From NCBI GenBank assembly GCA_937995275.1, contig CALKKN010000236.1, forward strand, positions 1-8,094: a stretch of 8,094 nucleotides of DNA. The letters are read 5' to 3'. The position numbers were made by a program, and so were the translations under genes. The notes beneath the pieces are model-generated. The model made no database searches. It saw only the letters and a list, made by a program, of their open reading frames with translations, and was not told the DNA's origin. Positions 5,044 to 8,094 of this stretch are shown one piece after another; positions within the stretch are counted from its first letter, which is position 1; every line of letters starts with the position of its first letter. This stretch comes from an uncultured Lysobacterales bacterium. GTDB lineage: Bacteria; Pseudomonadota; Gammaproteobacteria; Xanthomonadales; SZUA-36.

Positions 5044-6597
5044 ATGTCCGACTACGTCTACATCTTCGACACCACGCTGCGCGACGGCGAGCAGTCGCCG
5101 GGCTGCTCGATGAACCAGCGCGAAAAGCTCCAGGTCGCGCGAATGCTCGAGGAACTTGGCGTCGACGTGATCGAGGCGGGCTTCCCGGCGGCCAGCGAGG
5201 GTGACTTCGAATCGGTCAAGGCGGTCGGCGACCTGGGCCTCGAGGCCACGATCTGTGGCCTGTCGCGCACCCGCCGCGGCGACATCGAAGCCGTGGCCCG
5301 GTCGCTCGACACCGCACAGAACAAGCGCCTGCATATCTTCATCGCCACCAGCCCGATCCACCGGGAATACAAGCTGAAGATGAGCAAGCAGCAGATCATC
5401 GACGAGATGTGCGGCGCCATGGAGTTCGGCAAGCAGTGGTTCGACGACATCGAGGTGACCGCCGAGGACGCCGGGCGCACCGAGATCGACTACCTGACCG
5501 AGTATTTCCAGGCGGCGATCGACGCCGGCGCCACCGTACTGAACGTGCCGGACACCGTGGGCTACGTGACGCCCAGCGAGAGCCGCAAGCTCTACCGGCA
5601 CCTGTCCGACCACCTGAAGCATGACGGCAGCGTGATCCTGAGCTGTCACAACCACAACGACCTGGGCCTGGCCGTGGCCAACGCGCTGGGCGCCATCGAG
5701 GGCGGCGCGCGGCAGGTCGAGTGCACGGTCAACGGGATTGGCGAGCGCGCCGGCAACTGCTCGCTGGAGGAAGTCGTCATGGCGCTGCGCACCCGGCACG
5801 ACCGCTACGACCTGCGCACCGGCATCGACACGACCAAGCTGTACCCGGCCAGCCGCGTGGTAACCGCGGTGACGGGTTCCCGCGTGCAGCCCAACAAGGC
5901 CATCGTCGGGCGCAACGCGTTCGCGCACGAGGCCGGCATCCACCAGGACGGGGTGCTGAAGCATGCGGAGACCTACGAGATCATGCGGCCACTGGACGTG
6001 GGCGTGCCCGAGAACAGCCTGGTGCTGGGCAAGCACAGCGGTCGCCACGCATTCAGCAACCGGCTGGAACAGCTGGGCTTCGCGGTCGAACGGGAGAAAA
6101 TGGAAGAGCTGTTCGTGCAGTTCAAGGCGCTGGCCGACCGCAAGAAGAGCGTGTACGACGAGGACATCGAGGCGCTGGTGCTCGGCACCGAGCAGAGTGG
6201 CCCCTGGCACCTCGACGCGATCTCCATCCACACCGAAATCGAGGACACTGACCAGTCGGCCGAGGCCAGCCTGAAGCTGCGCTTCAACGGCCAGGCCCCG
6301 CGAATTTTCTCCGGCAGGGGCGACGGACCGGTCAACGCCATCGTCAACGCGATCAAGAGCGTTCTGGACGAGGAACTGCACATGGAGGAGTTCCAGGTCA
6401 GCGCGGTGTCCGGCGGCAGCGATGCCCAGGGGCGCTGCACGGTGCGCGCCACCATCGGTGCCAGCCGCTACCAGGGCACCGGCCTTTCCACCGACATCGT
6501 CGAGGCCTCGGCCAAGGCCATGGTCAGCATCATGAACCGCCACCATCAGCACCAGGGCCGCGACGTCAACGCGCCCCGCGTGGCGGCGGCGGTCTGA
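5044..6597 (+). CDS. leuA: 2-isopropylmalate synthase
   Basis: The 517-residue enzyme condenses 2-oxoisovalerate (made by IlvD action) with acetyl-CoA to 2-isopropylmalate, the committed step of leucine synthesis. The N-terminal TIM-barrel domain shows DTTLRDGEQSPG with Arg13 and metal ligand Asp14, the metal pair His202 and His204 in SCHNHNDLG, and Asn238 in NGIGERAGN. These are the positions expected of the E. coli-type enzyme. The linker/subdomain has GRNAFAHEAGIHQDG (289-303). From about residue 380 to 500 a LeuA dimerisation domain is present, which in the family binds leucine for feedback inhibition; it includes SGRGDGPVNAI. Full length with the regulatory domain argues against homocitrate or citramalate synthase. 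The C-terminal tail is histidine- then alanine-rich and probably disordered. It lies between ilvD (19 bp) and leuC (31 bp), so leucine control is likely at both enzyme and transcript level. Confidence 0.97.
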   Translation: MSDYVYIFDTTLRDGEQSPGCSMNQREKLQVARMLEELGVDVIEAGFPAASEGDFESVKAVGDLGLEATICGLSRTRRGDIEAVARSLDTAQNKRLHIFIATSPIHREYKLKMSKQQIIDEMCGAMEFGKQWFDDIEVTAEDAGRTEIDYLTEYFQAAIDAGATVLNVPDTVGYVTPSESRKLYRHLSDHLKHDGSVILSCHNHNDLGLAVANALGAIEGGARQVECTVNGIGERAGNCSLEEVVMALRTRHDRYDLRTGIDTTKLYPASRVVTAVTGSRVQPNKAIVGRNAFAHEAGIHQDGVLKHAETYEIMRPLDVGVPENSLVLGKHSGRHAFSNRLEQLGFAVEREKMEELFVQFKALADRKKSVYDEDIEALVLGTEQSGPWHLDAISIHTEIEDTDQSAEASLKLRFNGQAPRIFSGRGDGPVNAIVNAIKSVLDEELHMEEFQVSAVSGGSDAQGRCTVRATIGASRYQGTGLSTDIVEASAKAMVSIMNRHHQHQGRDVNAPRVAAAV

Positions 6598-6628
6598 AGT
6601 GGCCTGAACCGCTCCCGGAGCACGCCGA

Positions 6629-8041
6629 ATGCCGCAACCCTCGACCCTGTTCGAAAAGATCTGGCAGCGCCACCTGGTGCAGGAGGAGACGGCCGACACG
6701 CCGGCCATCCTCTACATCGACCTGCAGCTGCTGCACGAAGTGACCTCGCCGCAGGCCTTCGACGAACTCGGCCGGCGCGGGTTGAAGGTGCGGCGCCCGG
6801 CCCGCTGCCTGGCCACCATCGACCACTCCACACCGACCACGCCGCCGGACGCGTCGGGCACGCGGCACTACGCGACCGAACAGGCGAAAGCCCAGGTCGA
6901 CCTGCTGCACGTGAACTGCGCCCGGCACGGCATTGAACTGCACAGCTGGGACAGCCCCAACCGCGGCATCGTCCACGTGATGGGCCCCGAAATGGGCGCC
7001 ACGCAACCGGGCATGACAATCGTCTGCGGCGACAGCCACACCGCCACGCACGGCGCGTTCGGCGCCCTGGCATTCGGCATCGGCACCACCGAGGTTGGGC
7101 ACGTCCTCGCAACGCAATGCCTGCTGCAGCACAAACCCAATACGCTGGGCATCCACATCGAGGGCGAACTAGGGCCGGGGGTCACCGCCAAGGACGTCAT
7201 CCTGCACGTGATCGGCGCCATCGGCGTCGGCGGCGGCACCGGCTCGGTGATCGAGTATTTCGGCTCGACGATCCGCGCGCTGGACATGGAAAGCCGCATG
7301 ACAGTCTGCAACATGTCGATCGAGTGCGGCGCCCGCGCCGGCCTGGTCGCTCCTGACGAGACCACCTTCAATTACCTGGAGGGCCGCCCGCTGGCCCCCG
7401 GGGGCGAGGACTGGGAGCGCGCGGTCGCCGACTGGCGGACTCTGAAGACGGATCCCGGTGCGAGCTTCGACCGGCTGGTCGAGATCGACGCGGCGGAGAT
7501 CCGGCCCAGCATCACCTGGGGCATCAACCCGGGCATGGTGATCCCCGTCGACGGCCTGGTGCCGGACCGTGACGACAACGCCGCGCGCGACGCGCTGGAA
7601 TACATGCAGCTGCATGGCGGCGCCCCGCTGGCCGGTGAGACGGTCGACGTGGTCTTCATCGGCAGTTGCACGAATTCGCGCCTGAGCGACCTGCGGACGG
7701 CCGCTTCGCTGCTGGAGGGCCGCAAGGTAGCGGCCGGCACGCGCGTGCTGGTGGTGCCCGGCTCGGAGGCCACGCGGCGGGCCGCCGAAGCCGAGGGCCT
7801 GGACCGGATTTTCACCGCCGCCGGCGCTGAGTGGCGGGAACCGGGCTGCTCGATGTGCCGGGGCATGAACGGGGACACCGCCAGCCCCGGCGACCTGGTC
7901 GTCAGCACCAGCAACCGCAACTTCAAAGGCCGCCAGGGCCGCGATGTCCGCACCGTGCTGGCCAGCCCGCTGACCGCCGCGGCCAGCGCCGTCACCGGGC
8001 GGGTCACCGATCCACGGGAATTCCTGGAGAAACAGCCATGA
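6629..8041 (+). CDS. leuC: 3-isopropylmalate dehydratase, large subunit
   Basis: The 470-residue LeuC pairs with LeuD to isomerise 2-isopropylmalate to 3-isopropylmalate through an aconitase-type [4Fe-4S] cluster. Cluster ligands are visible as Cys347 (GSCTNSR), Cys407 and Cys410 (PGCSMC), at the same numbering as the E. coli protein (466 residues). Other family blocks seen are [48 protein letters not shown] and [13 protein letters not shown]. Odd points: CRGMNGD follows the cluster cysteines where CLAMN-D is common, and the DHNVPT block reads DHSTPT. Neither removes a cluster ligand. The ATG at 6629 has GGAG eight bases upstream. The stop overlaps the next ATG (ATGA), the usual arrangement for the co-folded LeuCD pair. 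Homoaconitase-type paralogues are less likely beside leuA. Confidence 0.96.
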   Translation: MPQPSTLFEKIWQRHLVQEETADTPAILYIDLQLLHEVTSPQAFDELGRRGLKVRRPARCLATIDHSTPTTPPDASGTRHYATEQAKAQVDLLHVNCARHGIELHSWDSPNRGIVHVMGPEMGATQPGMTIVCGDSHTATHGAFGALAFGIGTTEVGHVLATQCLLQHKPNTLGIHIEGELGPGVTAKDVILHVIGAIGVGGGTGSVIEYFGSTIRALDMESRMTVCNMSIECGARAGLVAPDETTFNYLEGRPLAPGGEDWERAVADWRTLKTDPGASFDRLVEIDAAEIRPSITWGINPGMVIPVDGLVPDRDDNAARDALEYMQLHGGAPLAGETVDVVFIGSCTNSRLSDLRTAASLLEGRKVAAGTRVLVVPGSEATRRAAEAEGLDRIFTAAGAEWREPGCSMCRGMNGDTASPGDLVVSTSNRNFKGRQGRDVRTVLASPLTAAASAVTGRVTDPREFLEKQP

Positions 8042-8094
8042 GCGGTTCCGCCGTCAGCGAACCTGAAACCGGCAGCAACATCATTGAATCGCGC
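8038..8094 (+). CDS. leuD: Probable 3-isopropylmalate dehydratase small subunit, N-terminus only
   Basis: Only 19 codons lie in the window: [19 protein letters not shown], open to the edge. The ATG overlaps the leuC stop as ATGA, and GGAGA sits seven bases upstream, so a translationally coupled gene clearly starts here. The identity is inferred from position: leuD normally follows leuC and supplies the small swivel domain of the dehydratase. The visible residues do not contain a diagnostic motif; the N-D-T-D-x-I-I-P block would come shortly after. The acidic N-terminal stretch before the I-x-S-R segment is longer than in E. coli LeuD. Confidence 0.72.
   Translation, partial: MSGSAVSEPETGSNIIESR

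Noticed and set aside
4969..6708. 579-codon open frame on the minus strand opposite leuA
   Set aside because: This is an antisense shadow of an intact leuA, with no family motif and low-complexity His/Gln/Val/Ala composition.

Overview
The window is high-GC, gene-dense bacterial DNA, most likely from a gammaproteobacterium. The evidence for this is the Na+-translocating NADH:quinone reductase (NQR) genes, the E. coli-like lengths and residue numbering of LeuA and LeuC, an intergenic REP-type repeat of the kind known from Pseudomonas and Xanthomonas relatives (core GGAGCGGCTTTAGCCGCGAT), and leader-peptide attenuation in front of a branched-chain amino acid operon. The genus cannot be fixed from the sequence.

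Left part, minus strand (1-2260): a compact electron-transfer operon. A secreted hexaheme c-type cytochrome (2260-1634) overlaps nqrA, or lies just upstream of it, and nqrA overlaps nqrB (GTGA and ATGA junctions). nqrB runs off the left edge. A multiheme cytochrome as the first gene of an nqr operon is not part of the textbook layout and is the most interesting gene-content observation here.

Middle (2261-3335): a roughly 310-bp spacer holds three REP copies, two of them in a perfect inverted pair. Next is a solitary thioredoxin-type arsenate reductase gene, arsC (minus strand, 2984-2571). The 351-bp region between arsC and ilvD carries a good sigma70-like promoter, a leucine-rich leader peptide ORF, and an intrinsic terminator whose left arm can pair instead with the 3' end of the leader ORF. 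Together these form a complete transcription attenuator.

Right part, plus strand (3336-8094): ilvD - leuA - leuC - leuD (leuD cut by the window edge), with spacings of 19 bp, 31 bp and an ATGA overlap. IlvD makes 2-oxoisovalerate, which LeuA condenses with acetyl-CoA. LeuCD isomerises the 2-isopropylmalate product. The operon therefore carries a run of steps into leucine, and its leader appears to read out leucyl-tRNA charging. The first three structural genes look intact, with the expected catalytic residues.
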